This document shows, one piece after another, positions 53,725 to 62,480 of a stretch of DNA of 62,480 bases. Source of the DNA: Primorskyibacter flagellatus (GTDB taxonomy: Bacteria; Pseudomonadota; Alphaproteobacteria; Rhodobacterales; Rhodobacteraceae); NCBI RefSeq assembly GCF_900176485.1, contig NZ_FWYD01000021.1, forward strand, positions 1-62,480, read 5' to 3'. The position numbers and the translations under genes are program-made. Positions within the stretch are counted from its first letter, which is position 1. Each line of letters starts with the position of its first letter. The notes beneath the pieces are model-generated. The model was not told where the DNA came from. It did not search any database and was given only the letters and a program-made list of their open reading frames with translations.

Positions 53725-54889
53725 GCTGTTTGGCGGCGCGTTTCTGGGAACCGCGGCAGTTCTGGCCGCCGCTGCCAATTTCGCCGATGGCACGATTGCG
53801 TCTTTGCCCGACCAGGCCAGCCGTATGGCCTTGAATGCACCGGCTGATATGGATGGCATGTTCATTGCCGCTGCGCAGGCAGACGAGGTGCCCGCCGACG
53901 CCAAGCTGGGGCTTGGCCGCGAAGCACTGGCCGAGGAAATTGCTGTCTGGGATATTGACGTGCGGCCCGATGGCACCGGTTTGCCCGAAGGCTCCGGCGA
54001 TGTCATGACCGGCGAGGAGATCTTCGTCGAGAGTTGCGCGGTTTGCCATGGCGATTTCGGCGAGGGCGTGGGCCGTTGGCCGGTGCTGACCGGAGGCTTC
54101 AATTCGCTGACCAAGGATCGCCCGGTCAAGACGACAGGTTCGTATTGGCCTTATCTGTCAACGGTTTACGACTACATCAACCGGGCGATGCCGTTCGGGA
54201 ATGCGCAGTCCCTCCAGCCCGACGACGTGTATGCGATCACCGCCTATCTGCTCTATATGAACGATCTTGTGGACGAGGATTTTACGCTGAGCCGTGAAAA
54301 CTTTGCCGGGGTCGAGATGCCCAATGCGGAAGGCTTCTACATGGATGACCGGGCCGAGACGGAAATCCCGGTCTTCACCGGCGAGCCGTGCATGGAGGCC
54401 TGCAAGGACACGGTGGAAATCACCATGCGTGCGGCGGTTCTGGACGTGACGCCAGACGAAACCGCCGCCGCCGAGGCTGCGGCCGATACGGCTGAAGATG
54501 AAGCAGCCGCGCCCGAGTCTGAAGCCGCGCCCGACGCCGCACCGGCGTCGGAAAGTGACGGGCATGCCGCAATTGATCCCGCACTCGTTGAGGCCGGCGA
54601 GAAGGTGTTCAAGAAGTGCAAAGCCTGTCATCAGATCGGAGATGGAGCCAAAAACCGCACCGGACCGCAGTTGAATAACGTGGTCGGGCGTGAGGTCGCT
54701 GCGGTCGATGGGTTCAAATACTCCAAAACGCTGGATGCGATGGAAGGTGTCTGGGACGAAGAGGCGCTGTCTGCTTTCCTTGCCAACCCGAAGGCCTATG
54801 CAAAGGGCACCAGGATGTCTTTTGCTGGGCTGCGCAAACCCGAGGATCTGGCCGCGATCATCGCCTATATGAAAGCCGCGGGACAATAG
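53708..54889 (+). CDS. soxD: Diheme cytochrome c SoxD
   Basis: A 393-residue cytochrome subunit of the sulfane dehydrogenase. An N-terminal hydrophobic segment (8-26) is followed by heme motifs CAVCH (110-114) and CKACH (304-308), separated by an Ala/Glu/Pro-rich linker at about 250-285. The second domain ends with the Met ligand in GTRMSFAGL. It receives electrons from SoxC. The ATG at 53708 lies inside soxC, so the two are coupled. Confidence 0.95.
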   Translation: MSKSLKLFGGAFLGTAAVLAAAANFADGTIASLPDQASRMALNAPADMDGMFIAAAQADEVPADAKLGLGREALAEEIAVWDIDVRPDGTGLPEGSGDVMTGEEIFVESCAVCHGDFGEGVGRWPVLTGGFNSLTKDRPVKTTGSYWPYLSTVYDYINRAMPFGNAQSLQPDDVYAITAYLLYMNDLVDEDFTLSRENFAGVEMPNAEGFYMDDRAETEIPVFTGEPCMEACKDTVEITMRAAVLDVTPDETAAAEAAADTAEDEAAAPESEAAPDAAPASESDGHAAIDPALVEAGEKVFKKCKACHQIGDGAKNRTGPQLNNVVGREVAAVDGFKYSKTLDAMEGVWDEEALSAFLANPKAYAKGTRMSFAGLRKPEDLAAIIAYMKAAGQ

Positions 54890-55280
54890 TCATGCGCTTG
54901 CTGTACGCGACTGGTGCTGACGCCGCCTGTTGGTCGTGCCGCGACGAAGAAAAGGCCCGAACAAAAACCTCAATGGGTGACTGTCTTGGCAGCCAGACAG
55001 GCAAAAACGCCGCATTGCGACGGGACCCCATGAGGAATGGCTGGTTTGGTATGCGGGCACCCCTGTCATATGTTTGGCCGAAATCCGGGTAAGTTAAAAT
55101 ATGCGGGGCGTTTTGTAATGGGTGCCCCGTATGCATGAAAACACAACCGCGCGGATATTTCGTCCACGCCAGACGCTTGAGCAATTTCACCCGGCCCCTT
55201 GCAGCCCCTCTTGGCCGACACTAAGACTCTGTTAGCTAATCGAGCTTACGGATAACCAAACTCTAGAAGTCAGGGGCGAC
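54890..55280. other. Intergenic region between soxD and clpP
   Basis: About 390 bases with no convincing gene. A 66-codon frame from 54892 has no recognisable features. The right part must contain the clpP promoter. A CTTG followed 17 bases later by CACTAA (about 55198-55224) vaguely resembles a heat-shock sigma site, but I do not rely on it. Confidence 0.35.
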
Positions 55281-55919
55281 ATGACAGACCCGTACGAACA
55301 CTACATGAACACGCTCGTCCCCATGGTGGTCGAGCAGACCAGCCGGGGTGAACGCGCCTACGACATTTTCTCGCGCCTCCTGAAGGAACGGATCATCTTT
55401 CTGTCCGGCCCGGTGCATGATGGCATGTCCTCGTTGATCGTGGCGCAGTTGCTGCATCTTGAGGCGGAAAACCCGTCCAAGGAAATCAGCATGTATATCA
55501 ACAGCCCCGGCGGTGTCGTGACCTCTGGACTGTCGATCTATGACACGATGCAGTACATCAAGCCGAAGGTCTCGACGCTGGTGATCGGGCAGGCGGCCTC
55601 TATGGGGTCCCTGTTGCTGACTGCGGGCGAGAAAGGCATGCGCTTCTCGCTGCCCAACAGCCGCATCATGGTGCATCAGCCGTCCGGTGGCTATCAGGGG
55701 CAGGCGACGGACATCATGATTCACGCCGAAGAGACGCTGAAACTGAAGCAGCGACTCAATGAAATCTACGTCAAACACACTGGCCAGACCCTGAAAAAGG
55801 TCGAGGCCGCATTGGAGCGTGACAACTTCATGTCGCCCGAGGATGCGAAGGATTGGGGGCTGATCGACGAAATCGTCGAAAACCGGATCAAGCCGGGCGA
55901 AGAAGACGAGTCCAAGTAA
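55281..55919 (+). CDS. clpP: ATP-dependent Clp protease proteolytic subunit
   Basis: A 212-residue serine peptidase with the catalytic triad Ser107 ([10 protein letters not shown]), His132 (MVHQPSGG) and Asp181 (ERDNFMSPE). Fourteen copies form the double-ring chamber that degrades proteins fed by ClpX or ClpA. The gene precedes clpX by 153 bases, the conserved order. Confidence 0.97.
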   Translation: MTDPYEHYMNTLVPMVVEQTSRGERAYDIFSRLLKERIIFLSGPVHDGMSSLIVAQLLHLEAENPSKEISMYINSPGGVVTSGLSIYDTMQYIKPKVSTLVIGQAASMGSLLLTAGEKGMRFSLPNSRIMVHQPSGGYQGQATDIMIHAEETLKLKQRLNEIYVKHTGQTLKKVEAALERDNFMSPEDAKDWGLIDEIVENRIKPGEEDESK

Positions 55920-56072
55920 TCGCGACCCGCGGTCTTTGCCGGGCCGCGGGAAATTTGCGATTGTAGACCGGAAATGGCTGGCTTAAGCTGTTTCGGACAC
56001 GCGACGAAAAGATGGTCTGGACACTGGTCGGGTTGACCGGTAGGCGCGCGAAACAGACCTGAGAGGTGGAAA

Positions 56073-57338
56073 ATGGCGACGAATTCTGGCGGCGACAGCA
56101 AGAACACACTCTACTGCTCCTTCTGCGGCAAAAGTCAGCACGAGGTGCGCAAGCTGATCGCCGGCCCCACGGTGTTCATTTGCGATGAATGCGTAGAACT
56201 GTGCATGGATATCATCCGCGAAGAAACCAAGGGTGCCGGGCTGAAATCATCCGAAGGCGTCCCAACACCGCGCGAGATTTGCGATGTGCTGGACGACTAT
56301 GTGATCGGTCAGGCGGTGGCGAAGCGTGTATTGTCGGTGGCCGTGCACAATCACTACAAGCGACTTAACCATTCTGCAAAGTCGTCGGATATCGAACTGG
56401 CAAAGTCCAACATCCTGCTGATCGGGCCAACCGGCTGCGGCAAGACGTTGCTGGCGCAAACGCTGGCGCGCATCCTGGACGTGCCTTTCACGATGGCCGA
56501 CGCCACGACTCTGACAGAGGCAGGCTATGTCGGCGAGGATGTGGAAAACATCATTCTCAAGCTGTTGCAGTCCTCTGAATACAATGTCGAGCGGGCGCAG
56601 CGCGGCATCGTCTATATCGACGAGGTCGACAAGATCACGCGCAAATCGGAAAACCCCTCGATCACCCGCGACGTCTCGGGCGAGGGGGTGCAGCAAGCCC
56701 TGTTGAAGCTGATGGAAGGCACGGTTGCCTCCGTTCCGCCGCAAGGGGGCCGCAAGCATCCGCAGCAGGAATTCCTGCAAGTGGACACGACCAACATCCT
56801 GTTCATCTGCGGCGGCGCTTTCGCGGGTCTTGACCGCATCATCGCGCAGCGCGGCAAGGGCTCTGCCATGGGCTTTGGTGCTGACGTGCGCGACAATGAC
56901 GACCGAGGCGTGGGCGAGGTGTTCAAGGAACTCGAACCCGAGGATCTGCTGAAATTCGGTCTGATTCCGGAATTTGTCGGCCGTCTGCCGGTAATCGCCA
57001 CGCTGGAAGATCTTGACGAAGATGCGCTGGTCACCATCCTGACATTGCCCAAGAACGCGTTGGTCAAGCAGTATCAGCGCCTGTTCGAGATCGAAGGCGC
57101 GAAGCTGAACTTCACCGACGAAGCGCTTTCCGCAATCGCCAAGCGCGCCATTGCACGCAAGACAGGCGCGCGCGGTTTGCGGTCGATCCTGGAGGACATC
57201 CTGCTCGACACCATGTTCGACCTGCCGGGTCTGGAAGGTATCGAAGAGGTGGTCGTGAACGAAGAAGCCGTGAATTCTGATGCCACGCCGCTGATGATCT
57301 ATGCCGATAAGAAGAAAGAAGGTACCAGCGCGGGCTGA
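56073..57338 (+). CDS. clpX: ATP-dependent Clp protease unfoldase subunit ClpX
   Basis: A 421-residue AAA+ unfoldase. The N-terminal C4 zinc finger uses C15, C18, C37 and C40. Walker A GPTGCGKT is at 118-125 and Walker B YIDEVDKI at 181-188; a RKHPQQEF pore-region motif and the sensor-2 helix ARGLRSI follow. It recognises tagged substrates and threads them into ClpP. A hairpin terminator follows the stop. Confidence 0.98.
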   Translation: MATNSGGDSKNTLYCSFCGKSQHEVRKLIAGPTVFICDECVELCMDIIREETKGAGLKSSEGVPTPREICDVLDDYVIGQAVAKRVLSVAVHNHYKRLNHSAKSSDIELAKSNILLIGPTGCGKTLLAQTLARILDVPFTMADATTLTEAGYVGEDVENIILKLLQSSEYNVERAQRGIVYIDEVDKITRKSENPSITRDVSGEGVQQALLKLMEGTVASVPPQGGRKHPQQEFLQVDTTNILFICGGAFAGLDRIIAQRGKGSAMGFGADVRDNDDRGVGEVFKELEPEDLLKFGLIPEFVGRLPVIATLEDLDEDALVTILTLPKNALVKQYQRLFEIEGAKLNFTDEALSAIAKRAIARKTGARGLRSILEDILLDTMFDLPGLEGIEEVVVNEEAVNSDATPLMIYADKKKEGTSAG

Positions 57339-57363
57339 TTGCTCGCGATGGGATATTGATACG

Positions 57364-57391
57364 GGGCGGTGCGGGACGGCACCGCCCTTTT
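57364..57391 (+). terminator. Terminator after clpX
   Basis: GGGCGGTGC and GCACCGCCC form a 9-bp stem with a 6-base loop, followed by TTTT. It lies 26 bases after the clpX stop. Confidence 0.8.
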
Positions 57392-57412
57392 CTGTTCAGC
57401 GGAGAAGAAAGC

Positions 57413-57769
57413 ATGATCCGGCGCATTCATTCAGGCGGCCCTTTCGAGGAGAAGATCGGCTATTGTCGCGCGGTCGTGGTCGACGGTTGGGTCTATGTCT
57501 CGGGCACCGTCGGGCAGGGCGATACGGTCATTGCTCAATGCCGCAGCGCGCTGGACGTGATCGGCAAGGCCCTGAAGGAGGCCGGGGCGGGGTTCGATGA
57601 TGTGGTCAGAGTTCACTATTACCTGCCTGACGTCTCGGAGTTCGAAGCCTGCTGGCCGGTCCTGTCGGAAACCTTTGGCGCGCATCCCCCGGCAGCCACG
57701 ATGATCCAGGCAGCGTTGATCGATCCAAAGTTCCGGATCGAGATTGAAGTCACTGCCAAACTGCCCTGA
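57413..57769 (+). CDS. RidA-family protein
   Basis: A 118-residue Rid-family (YjgF/YER057c/UK114) protein. It includes [18 protein letters not shown] at the start, [19 protein letters not shown] in the central helix and [13 protein letters not shown]. The Arg in the usual RidA active-site position (SRTPVE-type loop near the end) is replaced here by [11 protein letters not shown], so 2-aminoacrylate deaminase activity should not be assumed. The ATG at 57413 follows GGAGAAGAAA. Confidence 0.82.
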   Translation: MIRRIHSGGPFEEKIGYCRAVVVDGWVYVSGTVGQGDTVIAQCRSALDVIGKALKEAGAGFDDVVRVHYYLPDVSEFEACWPVLSETFGAHPPAATMIQAALIDPKFRIEIEVTAKLP

Positions 57770-57857
57770 CCTGCCGGAGTTTGCGCAGATGCAGGCTTGG
57801 CGCTGGACCTCTGGCGTCGTTTGGTTCATATGGGAAAGGAATTGTGCGGAGACATCC

Positions 57858-58241
57858 ATGGGCATTCTGAACTCCCTTCTGCGTAGCGTGACCTGGTGGA
57901 ACGGCCAGACCCTGAACACTCAGTTCTACACTTGGCGATATGGCCAAAAGGTAGGCGAAGATGAGCAGGGCAACATCTTCTATCAGACAAAGGACGGCAA
58001 GCGCCGCTGGGTCATTTTCAACGGCGAGGCTGAGGCAAGCCGCGTCAATGCCGATTGGCACGGCTGGCTGCACCATACTTTCAAAGATGCGCCCACTGAA
58101 AGCCCGCTGCCCCAGCAATCATGGCAAAAACCGCATCGCGAAAACCTGACGGGCACTGCGTTGGCCTATGCACCGTCCGGGTCGATCCGTCGCACGAACC
58201 CTGCGGATCGCAGCGATTACGAGGCCTGGACGCCGGAATAG
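57858..58241 (+). CDS. NADH:ubiquinone oxidoreductase accessory subunit, NDUFA12 family
   Basis: A 127-residue protein with the family pattern [43 protein letters not shown] and [13 protein letters not shown]. It is the alphaproteobacterial homologue of the mitochondrial complex I subunit B17.2/NDUFA12, an accessory on the peripheral arm. The ATG at 57858 begins the conserved region. Followed 4 bases later by the mlaD-like gene. Confidence 0.93.
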   Translation: MGILNSLLRSVTWWNGQTLNTQFYTWRYGQKVGEDEQGNIFYQTKDGKRRWVIFNGEAEASRVNADWHGWLHHTFKDAPTESPLPQQSWQKPHRENLTGTALAYAPSGSIRRTNPADRSDYEAWTPE

Positions 58242-58245
58242 CCAC

Positions 58246-58698
58246 ATGTCCGAGAATACCACCGAAGTTCTGGTTGGCGGCGCGGTTCTCGCGGTTGCTG
58301 TGGGGTTTGCGTTTTACGCGGCTCAGGCGACGGGGCTCTCTGCGTCAAATTCCGGTTATCCGCTGACAGCCAGCTTTCGTTCGCTGGAAGGTGTCAGCGT
58401 TGGCACCGATGTGCGGTTGGCGGGCGTGAAGGTTGGCACGGTCACCGATGTCGCCCTTAACGCCGACACCTATCGGGCAGAGACCACCGTCGCTATCCGC
58501 GACGGCATCCGAATCCCCGATGACAGTGCTATCGTGATCTCTTCCGAAGGGTTGCTTGGCGGCAATTTTGTGGAAATTTCTCCCGGTGGCTCGCCATTCT
58601 ACTATGCTGAGGGCGACGAGATACTTGACACACAAGGGGCGGTCAGCCTGATCTCGCTTCTGATGAAATACGTCGGATCTGGCGGGGGCGCGGAATGA
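58246..58698 (+). CDS. mlaD: MlaD-family outer-membrane lipid asymmetry protein
   Basis: A 150-residue protein with an N-terminal membrane anchor (about 8-27) and a single MCE domain (about 37-115: PLTASFRSLEGVSVGTDVRL region, then EGLLGGNFVEISPG). MlaD binds phospholipid and the MlaFE ABC transporter to move lipids between outer and inner membranes. Other mla genes are not nearby, as is usual for this locus in Rhodobacteraceae. Its stop overlaps the next gene by 4 bases. Confidence 0.88.
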   Translation: MSENTTEVLVGGAVLAVAVGFAFYAAQATGLSASNSGYPLTASFRSLEGVSVGTDVRLAGVKVGTVTDVALNADTYRAETTVAIRDGIRIPDDSAIVISSEGLLGGNFVEISPGGSPFYYAEGDEILDTQGAVSLISLLMKYVGSGGGAE

Positions 58699-59051
58699 TT
58701 CGTGCCGCCATGCTGTGCTTGCTGATTGCCAGCCCGGCTGCGGCGCAGGAGGCCGTTGTGCGCGCGCCAGGTGCGGTTTTGCGTGGCTTGGACAAGGTGT
58801 CTGGCGCAGTCAGTGATCTGGACATGCGCAATGGCGAACGTGGCGGCTTGGGCCGATTGACCATCACATTACGAGAATGTCGCTATCCGGCGGGAGACCC
58901 GGCAGGAAACGCCTATGCTTTTCTCGACATCGTGGAAGAGGGCCGTCAGGATCCGGTATTCTCTGGCTGGATGATCGCGTCTGCACCTGCACTGAATCCC
59001 CTGGACCACGCGCGCTATGACGTCTGGGTGCTGCGCTGCAAGACTTCCTGA
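58695..59051 (+). CDS. DUF2155 domain-containing periplasmic protein
   Basis: A 118-residue protein with a signal peptide (cleavage near residue 18, AAAQEA) and the DUF2155 pattern: VLRGLDKVSGAVSDL, LTITLRECRYP and YDVWVLRCK, with two conserved cysteines (C62 and C115). It is found with NDUFA12 and mlaD in many alphaproteobacteria; its role is unknown. Its 3' end overlaps the convergent aat gene by 37 bases. Confidence 0.85.
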   Translation: MIRAAMLCLLIASPAAAQEAVVRAPGAVLRGLDKVSGAVSDLDMRNGERGGLGRLTITLRECRYPAGDPAGNAYAFLDIVEEGRQDPVFSGWMIASAPALNPLDHARYDVWVLRCKTS

Positions 59052-59662
59052 CCTGATCGAGGAAGCGCCGGAGCCGTGAAAACGGCTTTTCCTTCCAGCG
59101 CATTTTTCAGTTGAGCACGGTAATTCTGTCTCGAAATTTCTTTTGCACCCAAGGATGCCAGATGTGATGTCAGGAATTGCACGTCAAAAAGGGTGAAACC
59201 GGCGCGGTTGAGCCGATCGACCAACCAGGCGAGCGCCACTTTCGATGCATCCGTGCGGCGCGAGAACATGCTCTCTCCGCAAAAGGCGCGGCCCAGGCTC
59301 AGGCCGTAAACGCCGCCCGATAACACGCCATCTTGCCAGACTTCCAGCGAATGGGCATCGCCACGCGCATGCAAATCCAGGCAAGTCTGTCGAATTTGCG
59401 CGTTTATCCATGTTTCGGCCCTGTCCGCGCAAGCGTCAAGAACGTCAGTAAAAGCCGCGTTCACGGTGACAGTGTAGTCGTCACGTCTTAGCCGACGCGC
59501 CAGTGACCGGGAAATTCGGAAGCCATCCAGTGGCATGACGCCGCGCCGCCGCGGATCGACCCAGAAAACGTCCGGGTCGTCGCGATGTTCGGCCATTGGG
59601 AAGATTCCGCTACGGTATCCTTGCATGACCAGATCCGCGCTCAGGGGCATAGGCTCAGCCAT
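59015..59662 (-). CDS. aat: Leucyl/phenylalanyl-tRNA--protein transferase
   Basis: A 215-residue N-end-rule enzyme that transfers Leu or Phe from tRNA to proteins with N-terminal Lys or Arg, marking them for ClpAP. Typical parts are YRSGIFPMAEH at 16-26, WVDPRRRGVMPLDGFRISRS, SLEVWQDGVLSGGVYGLSLG and FCGESMFSR. It is 18 bases downstream of accC. Confidence 0.95.
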   Translation of the reverse strand: MAEPMPLSADLVMQGYRSGIFPMAEHRDDPDVFWVDPRRRGVMPLDGFRISRSLARRLRRDDYTVTVNAAFTDVLDACADRAETWINAQIRQTCLDLHARGDAHSLEVWQDGVLSGGVYGLSLGRAFCGESMFSRRTDASKVALAWLVDRLNRAGFTLFDVQFLTSHLASLGAKEISRQNYRAQLKNALEGKAVFTAPALPRSGQEVLQRSTQTS

Positions 59663-59679
59663 TGTGGATTATCCGCTGG

Positions 59680-61032
59680 TCAGGGTGCGACCAGAGCCTT
59701 CTCCAACCACTTTTCCAGCCAATGGATATTGTAGTTGCCTGTGTGAATGTCGGGTTCCTGCAATAATTCGCTGAAAAGAGGAACAGTTGTGTCGACGCCA
59801 TCCACGATCAACTCTCCCAGCGCGCGGTTCAGGCGCGCCAAGGCTTCTGGCCGGTCTCGTCCGTGTACGATCAGCTTGCCGATCAAGCTGTCGTAGTAAG
59901 GTGGAATCCGGTAGCCGTCATAAAGTGCGGAATCCATGCGCACGCCGTATCCACCTGGCGCGTGGTATTGCGTGATCCTTCCGGGAGATGGCGAGAAGTT
60001 CGGCAACTTCTCGGCGTTGATTCGGACCTCGATGGCGTGGCCGTTGATCTTTAGGTCGTCCTGCGCGAAGGACAGCGGCAGGCCCGCAGCGACGCGGATT
60101 TGTTCTCTCACCAGATCGACGCCGAAAATGGCTTCTGTCACCGGATGTTCGACCTGAAGCCGCGTGTTCATCTCGATGAAGTAAAATTCGCCGTTTTCGT
60201 ACAGAAATTCCACCGTACCGGCACCGGCATAGTTGATTTTGGCCACGGCATCCGCGCAGGTGCGGCCGATCGCCGCGCGTTCTTCCGGGGATATTGTGGG
60301 GCCGGGCGCTTCTTCAAAAACCTTCTGGTGGCGGCGTTGCAGGGAGCAATCACGCTCGCCAAGGTGAACCGCCTTGCCCTTGCCATCGCCAAAGACCTGG
60401 ATTTCGATATGACGGGGGGTGGTCAGGTATTTTTCGATATAGACTTCATCATTGCCAAAAGCTGCTTTGCCTTCGGCGCGGGCCGAGTGAAAGGCGCGCT
60501 CCATTTCGGATGCATTGCGCGCAACTTTCATGCCGCGCCCACCACCGCCTGCCGTTGCCTTGATGATAACCGGATAGCCGATTTCTTCCCCGATGCGTTG
60601 CGCCGATTCCAGGTCCGGAACGCCGCCTTCAGAGCCGGGCACACATGGCACGCCAAGCGCTCGCATCGTATCCTTGGCAGCGATTTTGTCGCCCATCACA
60701 TTGATGTGTTCTGATGTCGGACCGATAAATGTCAGCCCGTGTTCCTCGACGACCTGCACAAAGCGGGCATTTTCCGACAGGAAACCGTAACCGGGATGAA
60801 TCGCCTGCGCGCCCGTTACTTCGCAGGCCGAGATAATCGCAGGGATGGACAGATAGCTTTCAGTGCCCGGAGGTGGACCGATGCAGATGGTCTCATCCGC
60901 CATGCGCACATGCATCGCGTCACTGTCGGCGGTGGAATGGACTGCGACTGAAGCGATGCCCATCTCACGGCAGGCACGGATGACACGCAGGGCAATTTCG
61001 CCTCGATTGGCGATCAGGATCTTGTCGAACAT
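59680..61032 (-). CDS. accC: Acetyl-CoA carboxylase biotin carboxylase subunit
   Basis: A 450-residue ATP-grasp enzyme that carboxylates the biotin on AccB, the first half-reaction of fatty acid synthesis. It opens [20 protein letters not shown]. The glycine-rich ATP loop [12 protein letters not shown] is near 164-175, with [13 protein letters not shown] near 236 and [14 protein letters not shown] near 287. The order accB-accC with 9 bases between them is the conserved operon. Confidence 0.98.
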   Translation of the reverse strand: MFDKILIANRGEIALRVIRACREMGIASVAVHSTADSDAMHVRMADETICIGPPPGTESYLSIPAIISACEVTGAQAIHPGYGFLSENARFVQVVEEHGLTFIGPTSEHINVMGDKIAAKDTMRALGVPCVPGSEGGVPDLESAQRIGEEIGYPVIIKATAGGGGRGMKVARNASEMERAFHSARAEGKAAFGNDEVYIEKYLTTPRHIEIQVFGDGKGKAVHLGERDCSLQRRHQKVFEEAPGPTISPEERAAIGRTCADAVAKINYAGAGTVEFLYENGEFYFIEMNTRLQVEHPVTEAIFGVDLVREQIRVAAGLPLSFAQDDLKINGHAIEVRINAEKLPNFSPSPGRITQYHAPGGYGVRMDSALYDGYRIPPYYDSLIGKLIVHGRDRPEALARLNRALGELIVDGVDTTVPLFSELLQEPDIHTGNYNIHWLEKWLEKALVAP

Positions 61033-61041
61033 GGTTCGCCC

Positions 61042-61527
61042 TTATTCCAAAATCACAAGCGGAGCACCGTATTCAACTGGCGCGCCATCCTCAACCAGGA
61101 TGCGTTTGATTGTGCCAGCGCGTGGGGCCGGGATGTGGTTCATTGTTTTCATCGCTTCAACGATCAAAAGCGTATCGCCTTCAGTGACTTGCTGGCCAAC
61201 AGAGATAAACGGCGGCGAGCCGGGTTCGGCCTGCATGTATACCGTGCCGACCATTGGTGAGGACACCGCGCCGGGATGTGCAGCCGGGTCATCAGTAGCC
61301 GCAGCCGGAGCCGAGAGCGACGCCGCAGCGCTTGCGGCAGGGGCGGGGGCCGCAGCAGGTGCCGCGGCGACTGGCGCTGCCTGCATCATGCGACTGACAC
61401 GAACATTCAGACAGTCTGAGTCTCCGTATTCCCGCTTAACCTGCAACTCTGTCAGATCGTTTTCGCGCAACAGGGCTGCGAGCGCCTCGATAAACGCTAC
61501 ATCTGCATCGTGGTTGTTATTTGTCAT
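61042..61527 (-). CDS. accB: Biotin carboxyl carrier protein of acetyl-CoA carboxylase
   Basis: A 161-residue carrier. An N-terminal dimerisation region (about 1-48) is followed by an Ala/Pro-rich hinge (51-84) and the biotinyl domain (88-161), with the biotin-accepting Lys127 in VEAMKTMN. It shuttles carboxybiotin between AccC and the transcarboxylase. Confidence 0.97.
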   Translation of the reverse strand: MTNNNHDADVAFIEALAALLRENDLTELQVKREYGDSDCLNVRVSRMMQAAPVAAAPAAAPAPAASAAASLSAPAAATDDPAAHPGAVSSPMVGTVYMQAEPGSPPFISVGQQVTEGDTLLIVEAMKTMNHIPAPRAGTIKRILVEDGAPVEYGAPLVILE

Positions 61528-61677
61528 CTGTTCCTCGACCGGTTCATGATCTCGCGCGGGTCTGCGCGGGGCCTGCGCCTATGGCTGTACGCCTTATAGG
61601 CGAAGCATCGGGCCATGAAAAGCGACGCTCTGCAACTCGGTCGAAGGCGTTGCAGCCGAACATACCAAAAGTCGGTT

Positions 61678-62205
61678 CTAGCGGGCCAGCTCCAGGCGCA
61701 GGTCGTGCCTGGTGAGAGGAGCAGTTTCTTTAAGATGCCATCGTTGTTGGGCTGCTCCCAAAGGGTTTTGAGCGAGAGCATCCGCTGACATGGTCGGGAT
61801 CACGAAGCCGTCCGTCATAGTCATTGCCGGGTCGGTTGTATTGTAGGAGAACGAGATCGGTCTCTCATCGAGCGGGTTGGAAGCGGGGCTGTCGGCGCTT
61901 CCTTCATCGACGCGCCGGTTCGGTGTGTTCGCGGCTGTTTCTTCGGCGCCGTCACGCAGTAGCCTGGCTTCCTCTTGTTCTTTCAGCAGCGCTAGTATCT
62001 TGAGCTGCAAAACAGAGGGTGGCGCGGCATGCGGCTGTTCTGTCCCGTTTGTTAAACCCTTGGCACTGATGACGGGTACTGCATCACCTTTTATGGAAAT
62101 ATGTCGCCCGCTTGAATTGTCGTGGTCCGGTCCTGTTTTCGGCACCTTCAGTGGCTGGGCGGAGATCGCCGGGACAATATATTGAGTTACGCCGATGATC
62201 GACAT
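61678..62205 (-). CDS. Hypothetical protein
   Basis: A 175-residue protein, largely low in hydrophobicity and probably disordered in the middle, with a helical LQLKILALLKEQEEARLLRDGA stretch-type segment (here shortened: LQLKILALLKEQEEAR). No signal peptide, membrane helix or family is recognised. The ATG at 62205 has AGGAG about 8 bases upstream; an in-frame ATG at 62235 lacks a good ribosome site. It lies between acs and accB, in the same direction as both. Confidence 0.55.
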   Translation of the reverse strand: MSIIGVTQYIVPAISAQPLKVPKTGPDHDNSSGRHISIKGDAVPVISAKGLTNGTEQPHAAPPSVLQLKILALLKEQEEARLLRDGAEETAANTPNRRVDEGSADSPASNPLDERPISFSYNTTDPAMTMTDGFVIPTMSADALAQNPLGAAQQRWHLKETAPLTRHDLRLELAR

Positions 62206-62328
62206 GATTCGGCTCCTGTTTTGAGCGGCGGACATCGCGTCTTTACCAAAACTACACCATTAATAACGAAACCGAAAATTGAAACGTTGGTGATGCTTAA
62301 CAAAACGTTAGGTATGCGGCGCAGCGTA

Positions 62329-62361
62329 AGCAACGCCGCCCCGGAAGGGCGGCATTGCTTG
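62329..62361 (-). terminator. Hairpin downstream of acs
   Basis: GCAACGCCGCCC and GGGCGGCATTGC form a stem of 12 positions with one mismatch and a 5-base loop. A T-run is lacking on the minus strand, so its terminator role is uncertain. Confidence 0.45.
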
Positions 62362-62381
62362 TTTGCAAAGGCATGGAAATC

Positions 62382-62480
62382 TCAGCGGTTCATTCTGTTA
62401 TCGATGAGGTCGTTGACGACGGTTGGGTCTGCGAGGGTTGATGTGTCGCCGAGGGATCCGTAGTCGTTTTCGGCGATTTT
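62382..62480 (-). CDS. acs: Acetyl-CoA synthetase, C-terminal end (partial)
   Basis: The last 32 codons of acs, running into the window from the right: the tail contains [15 protein letters not shown] and the final NRMNR before TGA, as in AMP-forming acetyl-CoA synthetases. The rest of the gene (about 620 codons) lies beyond the edge. Confidence 0.9.
   Translation of the reverse strand, partial: KIAENDYGSLGDTSTLADPTVVNDLIDNRMNR

Noticed and set aside
1-62480. CRISPR arrays, rRNA genes, plasmid origins
   Set aside because: No regularly spaced repeats, rRNA-like sequence or replication genes were seen on reading through the window.

Overview
The window is chromosomal DNA of an alphaproteobacterium, most likely a marine Rhodobacteraceae (Roseobacter group). 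Pointers are the GC-rich coding style, an ArsR-type soxR with a sox thiosulfate-oxidation cluster, the nrdR-ribD pair, NDUFA12/MlaD/DUF2155/aat/accC/accB gene order, and an H-NOX gene coupled to a diguanylate cyclase. The assignment comes from gene content, not from a database search.

Region 1 (1-2850) holds an IS21-type transposase scrap, a small SH3 lipoprotein, an H-NOX/diguanylate cyclase pair (candidate NO to c-di-GMP signalling) and tRNA-Gln(TTG). Region 2 (2828-23780) is a decayed genomic island in the 3' end of that tRNA. It is bounded by a 21-bp direct repeat (19/21 identical) and carries a frameshifted tyrosine integrase next to the tRNA. Its cargo is a LysR regulator with an SDR, a second SDR with SnoaL-like and ACT-domain genes, a TetR regulator with a divergent MDR oxidoreductase around a 21-bp inverted repeat, an RND efflux pump, and a relic branched-chain ABC transporter operon (truncated SDR, amber stop in livH, 3' end of livM lost). 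It ends with htpX. A second remnant of the integrase start follows the right repeat, so islands probably inserted at this site more than once.

Region 3 (24379-34702) is a ten-gene run, all on the minus strand: Ldh-type dehydrogenase, HpaI-type aldolase, FCD-GntR regulator, AtuA-family protein, its small partner, a TRAP transporter (binding protein, fused permease, and a 40-residue membrane protein not usually annotated), an LhgO-like oxidase and a D-2-hydroxyacid dehydrogenase. It looks like a pathway for uptake and breakdown of a hydroxy-carboxylic acid whose identity I cannot name.

Region 4 (35189-42150) is core: nrdR, ribD and ribE, with three capsule genes (kpsC, a Wza/KpsD-type exporter, kpsS) on the other strand between ribD and ribE. 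kpsS carries an in-frame TGA inside its conserved N-terminal motif. Region 5 (42170-54889) is the sox regulon: soxT, soxR and soxS leftward, soxV-W-X-Y-Z-A-B and soxC-D rightward. It is interrupted between soxB and soxC by three minus-strand genes (SGNH-like, GSCFA, PACE family). ATTCA/TGAAT-type palindromes in front of soxV, soxX and soxC, and a looser one before soxB, are candidate SoxR operators. Region 6 (55281-62480) is housekeeping: clpP, clpX, a RidA-family gene, NDUFA12, mlaD-like, DUF2155, aat, accC, accB, a hypothetical gene and the 3' end of acs.
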